Source: Oscillospiraceae bacterium (GTDB taxonomy: Bacteria; Bacillota; Clostridia; Oscillospirales; Ruminococcaceae). Taken from it: 64,000 nt of DNA. This document shows positions 18,388-27,602 of the stretch, piece after piece. The stretch spans positions 41,257-105,256 of the forward strand of contig CAAGJI010000056.1 of the NCBI GenBank assembly GCA_900770195.1, written 5' to 3'. The notes below the pieces were generated by a model. The model did not search any database. It was not told the DNA's origin and saw nothing but the letters and a program-made list of their open reading frames with translations. Position 1 is the first letter of the stretch. Each line of letters starts with the position of its first letter. Both the position numbers and the translations under genes were made by a program.

Positions 18388-19348
18388 TAAAACAACAAAA
18401 AGCAAAACATTAAGAGAATCTGCTTTATGTAAAGTTTATAACTTTTCAAAACACAGAAAAGTATTCTTCATTATCTCAATAATACTTGTTGCTGTTTCAC
18501 TTCTTTCAACATTCACAGGTGTTGATATGGATATTGAATACAAGGGCGGTTCAATTCTTACATATACATATGATGGTACAATTGATGAAGCAGAGGTTAA
18601 ATCCCTTGTTGAAAGCGTTACAGACGGACTTGTAACTGTTCAGGCAGGTGATGACCTTAGTTCAGATAAAAATTCTGTCAGCATTTCAATATCTTCAAAG
18701 AAGGGTATTTCAGATGATGCACAGTCTGAACTTACAACAAAACTCAAGGAAAAATATCCTGATTCAGATGTTCAGCTTCTCGATTCAAACTCAGTTGACG
18801 CTGCAAACGGACGTGACTTCTTTATCAAATGCTTAATAGCAATTGTATTTGCTGCAATAGTTCTTACAATCTATACAGCTATCAGATTCAGAGTTATAAG
18901 CGGTTGGTCAGCAGGTGTGTTTGCAATTATTGCACTTCTCCACGATATTATCGTTTCATATGGTGCTTTTGTACTTATGGGATTTGACATTGACGCAAAC
19001 TTTATGGCGGTACTTCTTACAATCTTTGGTTACTCTGTAAATGATACAATGGTTATCTACGACAGAATAAGAGAAAACAAGAAGCTTTATCCTAATGCAC
19101 CTTTTGAAGAACTCGTTGACGTTTCAAACTCGGAATGCCTCAGACGTTCTCTCAGAACCTCTATAACAACTGTTGGCTGTATGGTAATAATTTCTATAGT
19201 TGCAACTGTAATGGGTCTTACAAGCATTCTCAGCTTCTCACTTCCACTTTGCTTTGGTCTTATTTCAGGTACATATTCTTCAGTATGTCTTGCACCTCAG
19301 CTTTGGATTGTTTGGAAACAGCGTGGCAAAAAGAAAAAAGCTGCTTAA
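18377..19348 (+). CDS. secF: protein translocase subunit SecF
   Basis: Partner of SecD in post-translocational export. 323 residues: one N-terminal helix (about 28-48), a small external domain with DIEYKGGS, and five C-terminal helices including LLHDIIVSYGAF and GYSVNDTMVIYDRIREN, the family signature. The ATG at 18377 follows AAGGAG (18361-18366) inside the end of secD. An intrinsic terminator follows. Confidence 0.96.
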   Translation: MPSNKTTKSKTLRESALCKVYNFSKHRKVFFIISIILVAVSLLSTFTGVDMDIEYKGGSILTYTYDGTIDEAEVKSLVESVTDGLVTVQAGDDLSSDKNSVSISISSKKGISDDAQSELTTKLKEKYPDSDVQLLDSNSVDAANGRDFFIKCLIAIVFAAIVLTIYTAIRFRVISGWSAGVFAIIALLHDIIVSYGAFVLMGFDIDANFMAVLLTIFGYSVNDTMVIYDRIRENKKLYPNAPFEELVDVSNSECLRRSLRTSITTVGCMVIISIVATVMGLTSILSFSLPLCFGLISGTYSSVCLAPQLWIVWKQRGKKKKAA

Positions 19349-19381
19349 TTAAAGATAATCCTTTAAATTATAATGTATTGA

Positions 19382-19411
19382 AAAAGGGGACTGCAATTGC
19401 AGTTCCCTTTT
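19382..19411 (+). terminator. terminator of secDF
   Basis: AAAAGGGGACTGCA pairs with TGCAGTTCCCTTTT around a short AT loop, with one mismatched position. Ts follow. Confidence 0.85.
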
Positions 19412-19457
19412 GTGTGTTTTGTACAAAAAAGCACATTTTTTCTGTACATAATATTGG

Positions 19458-19486
19458 TTGCAAATTTAGCATAAATATGTTATAAT
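19458..19486 (+). promoter_or_regulatory. promoter of the EAL-domain gene
   Basis: TTGCAA at 19458-19463, 17 bases, TATAAT at 19481-19486. Confidence 0.75.
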
Positions 19487-19550
19487 TAATGTGTAGATTT
19501 TTTATTTGGTATTTTGAAGTATTTTTAACATATAAAGGGAGGTTCATAAT

Positions 19551-21518
19551 ATGAGCGGATCAGATCTGGCTACCAGTTACAATTTTTTAAACTATGCAGC
19601 ATTTGTATTGCTTATTATGTTGCTGTCAACCACTTATCTAAGAGGTATGACACGTGGACTTATCAATAAAATGTGTATCCACTTTACATGGCTGCTTATT
19701 GCAATGAATATAAGCGATATGGTATCAGTATTTGCGTGGAAAGGTTTTCCATTTATTGTATCTGATTTTGTGCTGAGACTTACTTTTTCAGCAAATGTTT
19801 TTATGTACTATTTAACAACTGCTTATTTTTCAATTTTCATAATCAATATTGCAGGAAACTATAATCAAATGAAAATGGCGAAAAATAAATTATTTTTGCT
19901 GCCTCTTATTTTGCAGACAATTATTTTAATTTTCTGCCTTTTTAATGATATGGCATATACATTCAAAATGAATGAGCCGCCTGTTTACCACTTATTGTTT
20001 AAAATAATGTATTTTCCATCATTCTTTTATATTATTTTCGCATTATATGCTTTGATTACAAACAGAAAAAGTATCAAGCTTTCACATTTTATACCGCTTT
20101 TCCTGCTTTTTCCTACTGTAACTCTTTCAATTATAATGCAGGATATTTTTTCAAATTTAAGAATATCGGTTTTTGTTTTTGCAATGTGCGATTTATTTAT
20201 CATTACAACCGTTGTAAAACCTGAAGAAATAATTGATGTTTCAACCTCACTAAAAAAAATGAGTGCATATTCAACTGATATGAAACGATATTTTTCAGCA
20301 AATATGAAAATGAAAATCATTATGATAAATATTTCAAATTCTGAAACTTTAACAAGAGTTCTCGGATATGACAGGGCATCTGACCTTTTAAAGAAAATTG
20401 CTGATGAAATTACTGATATATGCAAAAAATTCAGAACTGACGTTGATATTTATTATATTGGTTCAGGCAAATACAGAATTGTCTTTTATTCTTCAAAAGA
20501 TGATGAAGTTGAAAAAACAGCGGAAGAAATTAAGCAAAAACTTAGCTCAGGTATAAATCTTCATATTCATACAATTGGAATTACACCTTGCTATTGCATT
20601 GTGAACTGCCCTGAAGATATTGATGATTTTCAGTCGCTTATGAATTTTGGTGTTGATTTTGACAAAGAAACAAACTATGATAATAATATTCATCATGCAG
20701 ATAGTATATTTAACAAGAAAAAATATGATATTTTGCAATATATCGATGAAATTATTGATGATGCACTTGTCAATAAAAAATTTGAAATTTACTATCAGCC
20801 TATATATTCATTTGAAAAATGTTCTTTTAAATCAGCAGAGGCACTTATAAGATTAAAAACAGAAAAATTCGGCTTTATCCCGCCTGATTTATTCATTCCG
20901 TGTGCTGAAAAAAACGGATCTATAAACCGTATAGGCGAATATGTTCTTGAAGATGTCTGCAAATTTATAAGTTCAGACGAATTTAAAAAACTTGGAATTG
21001 ACTATGTTGAAGTAAATCTTTCACCTGTACAGTGTATGCAAAAAAATCTTGCGAAAAGCCTGTCTGATATAATTAAACGTTATGATATACCTATGGAAAA
21101 AATCAATCTTGAAATAACCGAAACAGCCGCATCATACAGCAACGAAATTCTTGAAAACAACATCAGCGGACTTGCTGAAACAGGCATAACTTTTTCGCTT
21201 GACGACTATGGTACAGGCTATTCAAATATGGAAAGAATTGCATCTCTTCCTTTCAGCATTATAAAAATCGACAGAACCTTAACAAATATCAAAGACAATC
21301 CTAAAATGGCTGTCATTCTTGAAAATACAACTAAAATGCTTAAAGAACTTGGTGTTCATATTGTTGTTGAAGGTGTTGAAACAAAAGAAGTTTTAAATTA
21401 CTTCAAAGACCTCGGCTGTGACTATATTCAGGGTTACTATTTCTCGAAACCTTTGCCTAAAAAAGATTTTGTGAAATTTGTAAATTCTCACCAAGAACAA
21501 AAAGTTACAACTTCTTAA
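19551..21518 (+). CDS. membrane c-di-GMP phosphodiesterase with degenerate GGDEF domain
   Basis: 655-residue signalling protein. Residues 1-220 form about six to seven membrane helices, probably a sensor. A GGDEF-fold domain (about 245-385) has GSGKY at the active-site position, so cyclase activity is unlikely. The EAL domain (about 395-645) keeps the catalytic set: EAL in SAEALIRL, Asn in EVNLSP, Glu in LEITET, the DD of LDDYGTGYSN, Lys in IIKIDRT, Glu in VEGVET and Gln in YIQGYYFSKPLP. It should therefore hydrolyse c-di-GMP, perhaps gated by GTP at the dead GGDEF. Monocistronic; RBS GGGAGG. Confidence 0.92.
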   Translation: MSGSDLATSYNFLNYAAFVLLIMLLSTTYLRGMTRGLINKMCIHFTWLLIAMNISDMVSVFAWKGFPFIVSDFVLRLTFSANVFMYYLTTAYFSIFIINIAGNYNQMKMAKNKLFLLPLILQTIILIFCLFNDMAYTFKMNEPPVYHLLFKIMYFPSFFYIIFALYALITNRKSIKLSHFIPLFLLFPTVTLSIIMQDIFSNLRISVFVFAMCDLFIITTVVKPEEIIDVSTSLKKMSAYSTDMKRYFSANMKMKIIMINISNSETLTRVLGYDRASDLLKKIADEITDICKKFRTDVDIYYIGSGKYRIVFYSSKDDEVEKTAEEIKQKLSSGINLHIHTIGITPCYCIVNCPEDIDDFQSLMNFGVDFDKETNYDNNIHHADSIFNKKKYDILQYIDEIIDDALVNKKFEIYYQPIYSFEKCSFKSAEALIRLKTEKFGFIPPDLFIPCAEKNGSINRIGEYVLEDVCKFISSDEFKKLGIDYVEVNLSPVQCMQKNLAKSLSDIIKRYDIPMEKINLEITETAASYSNEILENNISGLAETGITFSLDDYGTGYSNMERIASLPFSIIKIDRTLTNIKDNPKMAVILENTTKMLKELGVHIVVEGVETKEVLNYFKDLGCDYIQGYYFSKPLPKKDFVKFVNSHQEQKVTTS

Positions 21519-21557
21519 TTTGCTTTCATCCTTTAAAAGGTTGCATAATAAAAAAAA

Positions 21558-21590
21558 TTCCCCTCTCTTATTGAAAGGGGAACTTTTGTT
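21558..21590 (+). terminator. terminator between converging genes
   Basis: TTCCCCT and AGGGGAA arms with a run of As before and Ts after, working for the EAL gene and probably for the leftward gene at 21603. Confidence 0.8.
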
Positions 21591-21602
21591 TTACTTTAAT
21601 TT

Positions 21603-22091
21603 TTAGTTTTCTTCTGAGTCAACATAAACATCTGCATCGCTGTCTTCTGAATGTTCAACAGGTTCTGCTTCAACAGGTGCCTCTGTTTCTTCTTTTTTCT
21701 CTTCGGGTGCAACATAATTTGCATTTGCTGTTCCGCACGCTGAACAGAATTTTACACTTGAACCTATCTGTGCTCCGCACTTTGAACAAACACCAACACC
21801 GTCAACAGCTGCAATTCTTGCATTAAGACTTTCAATTTCTGCAAGATGTGCTTTAATGTCTGCTATATGCTGTTCATATGTTTCCTTTGATGCTTCACCA
21901 TCAGATTCAAAACAGATTTTGCCCATTGTAAGATAAATTCCGTTTATAGTTGATTCTTCATTTCTTATCTTGCTCTTGAGTTTCTGCTTTTCTGCCATCT
22001 TTTTTGATGAATCTGCAACATTTGAAGCAAACTTTCCAACTGAATTTGCTGCTTCATTTGTAACTTTTTTTAATTTGTCTACGAATGCCAT
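21603..22091 (-). CDS. coiled-coil zinc-ribbon protein
   Basis: 162-residue soluble protein. An N-terminal Lys-rich amphipathic and coiled region (1-95, AFVDKLKKVTNEAANSVGKF) is followed by one zinc ribbon (CSKCGAQI...FCSACG, about 100-120) and an acidic Glu/Asp-rich tail. Related zinc-ribbon proteins occur in many Ruminococcaceae, and the ribbon resembles those on the SPFH protein of this window. A possible role in the same envelope-stress network is only inference. RBS GGAGG. Confidence 0.75.
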   Translation of the reverse strand: MAFVDKLKKVTNEAANSVGKFASNVADSSKKMAEKQKLKSKIRNEESTINGIYLTMGKICFESDGEASKETYEQHIADIKAHLAEIESLNARIAAVDGVGVCSKCGAQIGSSVKFCSACGTANANYVAPEEKKEETEAPVEAEPVEHSEDSDADVYVDSEEN

Positions 22092-22171
22092 AACTTATTA
22101 CCTCCGTTATTGTTTTATTTAAATGCCTTTTGGCATTGTTCACATATTATTATATGCTGTTTGTGTCCGCT

Positions 22172-23431
22172 TTATTTTTCTTCATAAGGAACAAATTTGC
22201 TTTCATCATATGTGTTTTTCTTTGAACCATAATATGATGAAGGCATTTTTGCATTTTCATTTACAGAACTGTTTTCAGTTCCCATAAATTCATCTTCACC
22301 ATCACGAACAAGTCTTGCAGCAACAACAAGTCTGCCATCTTTTACCGCATTATTGCATGTTGAAAGAAGCAAAAGTTTGTCGCCATATTTCATATCAACA
22401 TTTGTATTTACAATTGTTCTTCTTTTTATTTCATTTATAAAATCAAAATACTGTTTTTTATCCTGAAAGTCAGGTGTATTCCAATAATCAAAAAATGTAT
22501 CTGTGTTATCATCAGGGTCACTTATAAAAATTCCAAAGATTTTATATTTATACTGACGATAATTTGAATTCAACTCAATAACAGGATGCTTTGAATAATA
22601 ATCCTTGTCTGTTTTGTAATATTTCAGCTTGCCAAACATCGATTCATCACGCATATTGTGACCATAAACAATAAGGCAATCTGAATTTTCTTTAACAGGT
22701 TTTCCATTTTCAATTTCATCAAAAACATCTCTGTAATCAAGAAAAATCGAACCCGCTCTCAAATTATTACCGTAAATATCAGTTTTTAAATATTCTTCAT
22801 TATCTTCCTGTCCCTGCATAAGAGGGTAATCTATATCTGTTCCCGGAATTGAAATATATCCTGCAACATCTTTATTTATTTCAAGAAGCTTTGATGCACC
22901 TGCTATAAGCGTATAATAATTTTCATTTTCAGCTGATATTTCCGTATCAAGTCTTGTTGAAGAGTCTGAAACGCTTAAAGAAGAACGATAAACGCTTTCA
23001 AGATATGTATTTCTCTTTTCATTCTGATAATTTTCAACAAGATACTGTATAACAAAAGCAAGACAGATTATCATAATCGCAAAAGAAATAATGAAAATAA
23101 TTTTTCTTATTATCTCCCCTGCACTATCGCCTTTTGACGGAAAAAGAATTGAAAAAACACTCTTTTTTTTCGCCTTTTTAGTCCTTACAATTTTATCTTT
23201 TGGAAATTTTTCACTGCTTTTAAAAACATAATGGGATATTGCTTCATCATCATAAATTTCCTTTTCAGGAATTTCATTTTCTGTATTATCAACCCTTTTT
23301 GCATCGGGCATTTCAATAATTATTTCTCTTTGTTCAAGTTTTTTTCCCGTATTTTCTGATTTGTTACTATCAGGATTTGCCTTTCTGGCTTTTAACTTTA
23401 TTTTTCTTACCTGTGGTTTGTTTTCACTCAT
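22172..23431 (-). CDS. srtB: class B sortase
   Basis: Membrane transpeptidase that cuts a sorting signal and links surface proteins to peptidoglycan or pilin. 419 residues: an unusually long, charged cytoplasmic tail (1-110), one transmembrane helix (about 112-138), and a sortase domain with catalytic His258 (YGHNMRD), Cys359 (LSTCNN) and a late Arg (VVAARLVR). The insert between these and the DYPLMQGQEDNEEYL region are class B features. It overlaps the pncC stop by 8 bases. No pilin or other substrate gene is adjacent; a candidate substrate lies at 47065-47892. Confidence 0.9.
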   Translation of the reverse strand: MSENKPQVRKIKLKARKANPDSNKSENTGKKLEQREIIIEMPDAKRVDNTENEIPEKEIYDDEAISHYVFKSSEKFPKDKIVRTKKAKKKSVFSILFPSKGDSAGEIIRKIIFIISFAIMIICLAFVIQYLVENYQNEKRNTYLESVYRSSLSVSDSSTRLDTEISAENENYYTLIAGASKLLEINKDVAGYISIPGTDIDYPLMQGQEDNEEYLKTDIYGNNLRAGSIFLDYRDVFDEIENGKPVKENSDCLIVYGHNMRDESMFGKLKYYKTDKDYYSKHPVIELNSNYRQYKYKIFGIFISDPDDNTDTFFDYWNTPDFQDKKQYFDFINEIKRRTIVNTNVDMKYGDKLLLLSTCNNAVKDGRLVVAARLVRDGEDEFMGTENSSVNENAKMPSSYYGSKKNTYDESKFVPYEEK

Positions 23432-24008
23432 CTGTTACTCCGCTTAATATTTCATAAACCATACAAAACGATGTGCAGGCGGCAGCTTTTCTGACTGCCT
23501 CACGGTCTCTAAAACCATACTCTGAAAAATTTACTTTTAATGTATATACAATTTCACTGCCTTTAACCGCAAAACCAAAACATACTGTTCCGACAGGTAT
23601 CTCTTCAGTACCTCCTGAAGGCCCTGCAACGCCTGTAACCGAAACGTTTATATCTGCATCAGAAAGCTTTGAAAGTCCCTCGGCCATCTCTGAGGCGGTC
23701 TCACAACTTACTACATTATACTTTTCTATCGTTTCAGGTGAAACACCAAGGATTTTTGTTTTCATTTCAGGTGCATAAGTGCAAACACCCACATTGAAAA
23801 CTTCTGATGAACCCGAAACGCTTGTTATTTTAAATGAAAGCAATCCGCCTGTACAGCTTTCAGCCGTGGCTACCTTCATTTTTTTCTCTTTCAGATATTG
23901 TACAACATTCTGCACGGTTTTGTCAAGAGATTTGTCTGAAATTTCACCAGATTTTAAAAAATCCCATTTTTTTTGCGGGTTTATAGACAAATTTTTTATC
24001 TTAGTCAA
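23424..24008 (-). CDS. pncC: nicotinamide-nucleotide amidase (CinA C-terminal type)
   Basis: Deamidates nicotinamide mononucleotide for NAD salvage. This is the stand-alone C-terminal domain of CinA with hallmarks ATAESCTGG and VTGVAGPSGG, plus the PVGTVCFGF strand. The 194 residues are slightly long because of about 25 extra N-terminal residues. The TTG start at 24008 overlaps the thiI stop by 8 bases but has a weak RBS, so the true start may lie a little downstream. It is in an operon with thiI and the sortase. Confidence 0.88.
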   Translation of the reverse strand: MTKIKNLSINPQKKWDFLKSGEISDKSLDKTVQNVVQYLKEKKMKVATAESCTGGLLSFKITSVSGSSEVFNVGVCTYAPEMKTKILGVSPETIEKYNVVSCETASEMAEGLSKLSDADINVSVTGVAGPSGGTEEIPVGTVCFGFAVKGSEIVYTLKVNFSEYGFRDREAVRKAAACTSFCMVYEILSGVTDE

Positions 24009-25194
24009 AATTATTCTGCCCCACTTTAAATATTTTCAATTCAGTTTCCGCAACTGCCTTTTCAACAAGTGCTGAAAAATCAAAACAATTCTGTGCATCA
24101 ACAACTTTCTGAAATTCAGGGTGAACTTTCGGGTGTCGTGGTGTGAATACCGTACAACAATCTTCATATGGCTGTACCGATATGTCAAATGTATCGATTT
24201 TTCTTGCAATTTCGATTATTTCAGTTTTATCCATACCTATAACAGGTCTGAAAACAGGTATATCTGAAACTGCATCTGTACAGGCAATTGCTTCCATTGT
24301 CTGACTTGCAACCTGTCCCACGCTTTCACCTGTTACAAGTGCAAGGCACTTTTCTTTTTTTGCAATTTTCAAAGCAATTTCAACCATAAGTCTTCTCATT
24401 ATAATTGTGAAATAATCTTCAGGACAGTTGTCTCTTATTGCTTCCTGAATTTCTGTAAAAGGTACGCAGAAAAATGATATATTTCCGCAATATGGTGTCA
24501 TTTTGTCGCAAAGCTGTTCAACTTTAAGTCTTGCCCTGTCTGATGTGTAAGGAGGGCTTACATAGTGAATTGCTGAAATGTGAACACCTCTTTTTGCCAT
24601 CATATATCCTGCAACAGGGCTGTCTATACCGCCTGAGAGAAGCAAAAGTGCATTTCCGCTTGTGCCAACAGGAAGTCCGCCTGCACCCTTGATATTTTCA
24701 GCATGAATATATGCTTTTGTATCACGAATTTCAACTGAAACAGTAACTTCAGGATTTTTTACATCAACAGAAAGATTGCTGAATTTTTCAAGCAAAACAC
24801 CGCCAAGCTGCATACATATTTCAGGTGACTTCATTGGAAAATGTTTGTCTGCACGTTTTGCAACTACCTTGAAAGTTTCGGCTGTTTCAAGAATATCACC
24901 AAGGCATTCAACGCTTTTTGCCTTTATATCTTCAAAATCTTTTTCACAAACATAACATCTGCAAAGTGCTGCTATACCGAAAATTTTCTGCAAAACTTCC
25001 ATAACTTCATCAAGGTCAATATCTTCATCAACAGGTTCAACTCGAAGTGTTGACTGTGCTGAAACATATGAAAAATTACCTATTGCTTTAAGTCTTCTTC
25101 TGATATTTTTAATAAGAACGGTTTCAAAAGAATTTTTGTTAAGTCCTTTTAGTGCCATTTCACCATATTTAACAAGTATTATCTGCTTTGCCAT
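24001..25194 (-). CDS. thiI: tRNA 4-thiouridine sulfurtransferase ThiI
   Basis: Adenylates U8 of tRNA and inserts sulfur; it can also feed sulfur to thiamine synthesis. A THUMP domain (about 60-165) is followed by the PP-loop ATPase LLLLSGGIDSPVAGYMM. The 397 residues lack the C-terminal rhodanese domain found in E. coli, as in other Firmicutes, so sulfur must come directly from a cysteine desulfurase; the gene upstream encodes one 11 bases away. The start follows AAAGGAG. Confidence 0.96.
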   Translation of the reverse strand: MAKQIILVKYGEMALKGLNKNSFETVLIKNIRRRLKAIGNFSYVSAQSTLRVEPVDEDIDLDEVMEVLQKIFGIAALCRCYVCEKDFEDIKAKSVECLGDILETAETFKVVAKRADKHFPMKSPEICMQLGGVLLEKFSNLSVDVKNPEVTVSVEIRDTKAYIHAENIKGAGGLPVGTSGNALLLLSGGIDSPVAGYMMAKRGVHISAIHYVSPPYTSDRARLKVEQLCDKMTPYCGNISFFCVPFTEIQEAIRDNCPEDYFTIIMRRLMVEIALKIAKKEKCLALVTGESVGQVASQTMEAIACTDAVSDIPVFRPVIGMDKTEIIEIARKIDTFDISVQPYEDCCTVFTPRHPKVHPEFQKVVDAQNCFDFSALVEKAVAETELKIFKVGQNNFD

Positions 25195-25205
25195 TTTAAA
25201 CTCCT

Positions 25206-26348
25206 TTATTTTTTATTTATAACTGATGACAGTGTTCTCTGTGCTTCAAATAATTTTTCTGCAAATATATCAAGCATTTCTGTTGTTGTTTTATATGAAA
25301 AACTAAGTCTTAAAGTGCTGTCAGCTGTCAGGGCATCTGCACCAAATTCTTCAAGTACTCCGCTTGATTTTCCTTTTGAACAGGCAGAACCGCTTGAAAC
25401 ATAAATCCCACTTTTTTCAAGCGTATGCAGCATTATTTCAGACCTTATTCCCTTAACCGAAATACTCATTATGTAAGGAACACCCTTGTCATAGTTTATT
25501 TTTATATTTTCATTTTCAGAAAGTTTTTCTGTCAGATGATTTCTTAATTTTTCGTAATATTCAAGATTATTTTTCATAATTGGTGCGAGAAAATCAACTG
25601 CCGCTCCAAATGCAGCAATAAGAGGCACACTTTCTGTTCCGCTTCTCTGTTTGTTTTCCTGACCTCCGCCAAGTAAAAGAGGGTGTATTATAATTCCTTT
25701 TTTTATGTACATAACACCTGTTCCCTTTGGTGCATATATTTTATGTGCCGAAAGAGAAAGCAAATCACAGGATAATTCCCTTATTTTAACAGGTATTTTC
25801 ATAAATCCCTGAACCGCATCGCAATGACATATTATTTCAGGATATTTTCTTTTAAGTGCCTTGAAAGTTTTTCCAACAGGAAGTATACAGCCGTTTTCAT
25901 TGTTTACAAGCATCATACTTACAAGACAGGTGTTTTCATCAGCTGCATTTATGAAATCTTCTGCATAGAAAGTTCCGTCTTTTCTCGGGCTTACATAAAC
26001 TATTTCAAAGCCGTTTTCAGATAGGTATTTCATACATTCTCTTACAGATGAATGTTCAACAGATGATGTTATGATTTTCTTTTTTCTTTTTCCATATTTC
26101 AAAGCTGCACCTTTAAGGACAGTGTTCGTGCTTTCAGTTGCACAAGATGTAAAAGTTACTTCAGAAGTATCACAACCAAGTGCTGATGCTATGCTGCGTC
26201 TGCTTTTTTCAACGGTTTTCTGTGCATTAAGTCCTAATGTGTGAAGTGATGAAGGATTGCCGAAATTTTCTGTTAAACACTCGTTAAGTGCTTTTATAGC
26301 TGCATCGCAAGGCTTTGTTGTGGCAGCATTATCAAGATAAATAACCAT
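25206..26348 (-). CDS. cysteine desulfurase (NifS/IscS-like)
   Basis: PLP enzyme that turns cysteine into alanine plus a protein persulfide. The PLP Lys is in SAHKIYAPKG and the reactive Cys in SSGSACSKG, with YLDNAATTKP at the start. At 380 residues it is a NifS/NifZ-type protein. In Firmicutes the desulfurase next to thiI (NifZ) is its dedicated sulfur donor, and the 11-base spacing here supports the same pairing. RBS AAAAGGA. Confidence 0.94.
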   Translation of the reverse strand: MVIYLDNAATTKPCDAAIKALNECLTENFGNPSSLHTLGLNAQKTVEKSRRSIASALGCDTSEVTFTSCATESTNTVLKGAALKYGKRKKKIITSSVEHSSVRECMKYLSENGFEIVYVSPRKDGTFYAEDFINAADENTCLVSMMLVNNENGCILPVGKTFKALKRKYPEIICHCDAVQGFMKIPVKIRELSCDLLSLSAHKIYAPKGTGVMYIKKGIIIHPLLLGGGQENKQRSGTESVPLIAAFGAAVDFLAPIMKNNLEYYEKLRNHLTEKLSENENIKINYDKGVPYIMSISVKGIRSEIMLHTLEKSGIYVSSGSACSKGKSSGVLEEFGADALTADSTLRLSFSYKTTTEMLDIFAEKLFEAQRTLSSVINKK

Positions 26349-26456
26349 TTTAAAATTTCCTTTTATATAAAATAATATCCATATATACCTTAAAATGTTT
26401 GTTTATAGTCAGATATACGATATTAGTATAATTTCTTCAATTTTTTATAAAAATAC

Positions 26457-26485
26457 TTGCATTTGTTTAAAATATGTGTTATAAT
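26457..26485 (+). promoter_or_regulatory. promoter of the acidic membrane protein gene
   Basis: TTGCAT at 26457-26462, 17 bases, TATAAT at 26480-26485. Confidence 0.75.
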
Positions 26486-26558
26486 AACAGCATAAAGATT
26501 TTGTACCGCAGGCAAAGTCATTTAAAAATTTATATGCGGAGAAAGTAGTGTCAAAGTA

Positions 26559-26900
26559 ATGAAAAAACAGAATTTTATTTTTGCAGCAGTTATTGCAGGT
26601 GTAGTTGCAGCAGCAGGTACAATGATAGCTGTTGTTGCGAAAGCTAAAGAAAAGAAAGCAAGAATTGAAAGCGAAAGAGATGCCGCAGGAGTTGAACCAA
26701 TCGAAGAAAAAGAAACTTCTGATTCAGATGATGAAGATGAAACAGAATTTACTTTAAGTGACGATGAAGACGTTGTTGCAGACGGCGACGTTGTTGTTAT
26801 GGACACTCCTGAAAAAACTGAATCTGAAAAATCAGATGAAACAGTTTCTGAAAATCCTGAAGACGAAGATTCAGATGAAGAGATTATAGAAGAATCATAA
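26559..26900 (+). CDS. small membrane protein with acidic cytoplasmic tail
   Basis: 113 residues: one N-terminal transmembrane helix (about 6-28, FAAVIAGVVAAAGTMIAVVA), a short basic stretch (AKAKEKKARIE), and then a strongly acidic, Ser-rich disordered tail with many Asp/Glu. The family is not recognised. By the positive-inside rule the tail should be cytoplasmic. It has its own promoter and terminator; the RBS is weak (GGAGAAAG at 26537-26544, 14 bases before the ATG). It could buffer or tether basic partners at the membrane, but this is speculation. Confidence 0.7.
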   Translation: MKKQNFIFAAVIAGVVAAAGTMIAVVAKAKEKKARIESERDAAGVEPIEEKETSDSDDEDETEFTLSDDEDVVADGDVVVMDTPEKTESEKSDETVSENPEDEDSDEEIIEES

Positions 26901-26923
26901 TTCTTAATTATTGCGTTATATTG

Positions 26924-26953
26924 AAAAAAGGGGTGTGAAAACATCCCCTTTTT
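26924..26953 (+). terminator. bidirectional terminator
   Basis: A6-GGGGTGT, loop, ACATCCCC-T5. It lies between the acidic membrane protein and the leftward radical-SAM gene and is symmetrical. Confidence 0.9.
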
Positions 26954-26971
26954 AATTTTCGTACGCAAAAA

Positions 26972-27592
26972 TTAATGCTCATACGCACGAACTCTTAGTG
27001 TAACTCCAAGTTCTTTTGCTTTTTCTTTGGCTTTTTCTATTTCTTCCGATGTTATAACATCAACAACAGTTGTTGTTACTGACGGAATATATTCTTTACA
27101 GTCTTTAATGTATTTGCAAACTGCATTATATGCAGTTTCATAGTCAAAATTAGGACGTGTTACCCTGCCATATGTTTCAAAGTCACCTGCATTAAGGCTG
27201 ACTGAAACAGCATCTATTCTGCCTTTAAGCATTGAAGGTGTGTTTTTCTTTGTCATAAGGTCCGTAAGCCCGTTTGTGTTTAAACGTACAGGCGGACAAT
27301 CCGGCTGTTTTTTAAGAAAATCACATACATCAAGCAATGTATCAAAACGGCTTGTAGGTTCACCGTATCCGCAAAATATAATTTCTTTGTATTCTGAAAG
27401 ATTTCTCTTTTTAATATCATTTTTTATTTCTGTCAATGTAGGCATATGTTCAAGCCAGAGCGGGTCTGAATCGTATGCACCGTCACCGTTATTTCTTATG
27501 CAGAAAACACAGCTGCAAGGACAGGCATTTGTAATATTAAGATAAAGTTTATCTCCAACAACATATGATATTGTCATAGCTGTATGTTTCAT
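26972..27592 (-). CDS. TatD-associated radical SAM protein
   Basis: 206-residue radical SAM enzyme. The [4Fe-4S] motif is CPCSCVFC (a C-x3-C-x2-C spacing) early in the chain, after YLNITNA, followed by CIRNNGDG and a GYGEPTSR glycine motif. This short form resembles the TatD-family-associated group, which is often fused or adjacent to TatD nucleases; no tatD is beside it here. The substrate is unknown. The start at 27592 is preferred because AAGGTG then sits 6 bases upstream. It lies 10 bases after rlmH in the leftward operon. Confidence 0.85.
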   Translation of the reverse strand: MKHTAMTISYVVGDKLYLNITNACPCSCVFCIRNNGDGAYDSDPLWLEHMPTLTEIKNDIKKRNLSEYKEIIFCGYGEPTSRFDTLLDVCDFLKKQPDCPPVRLNTNGLTDLMTKKNTPSMLKGRIDAVSVSLNAGDFETYGRVTRPNFDYETAYNAVCKYIKDCKEYIPSVTTTVVDVITSEEIEKAKEKAKELGVTLRVRAYEH

Positions 27593-27602
27593 TTTTATCA
27601 CC

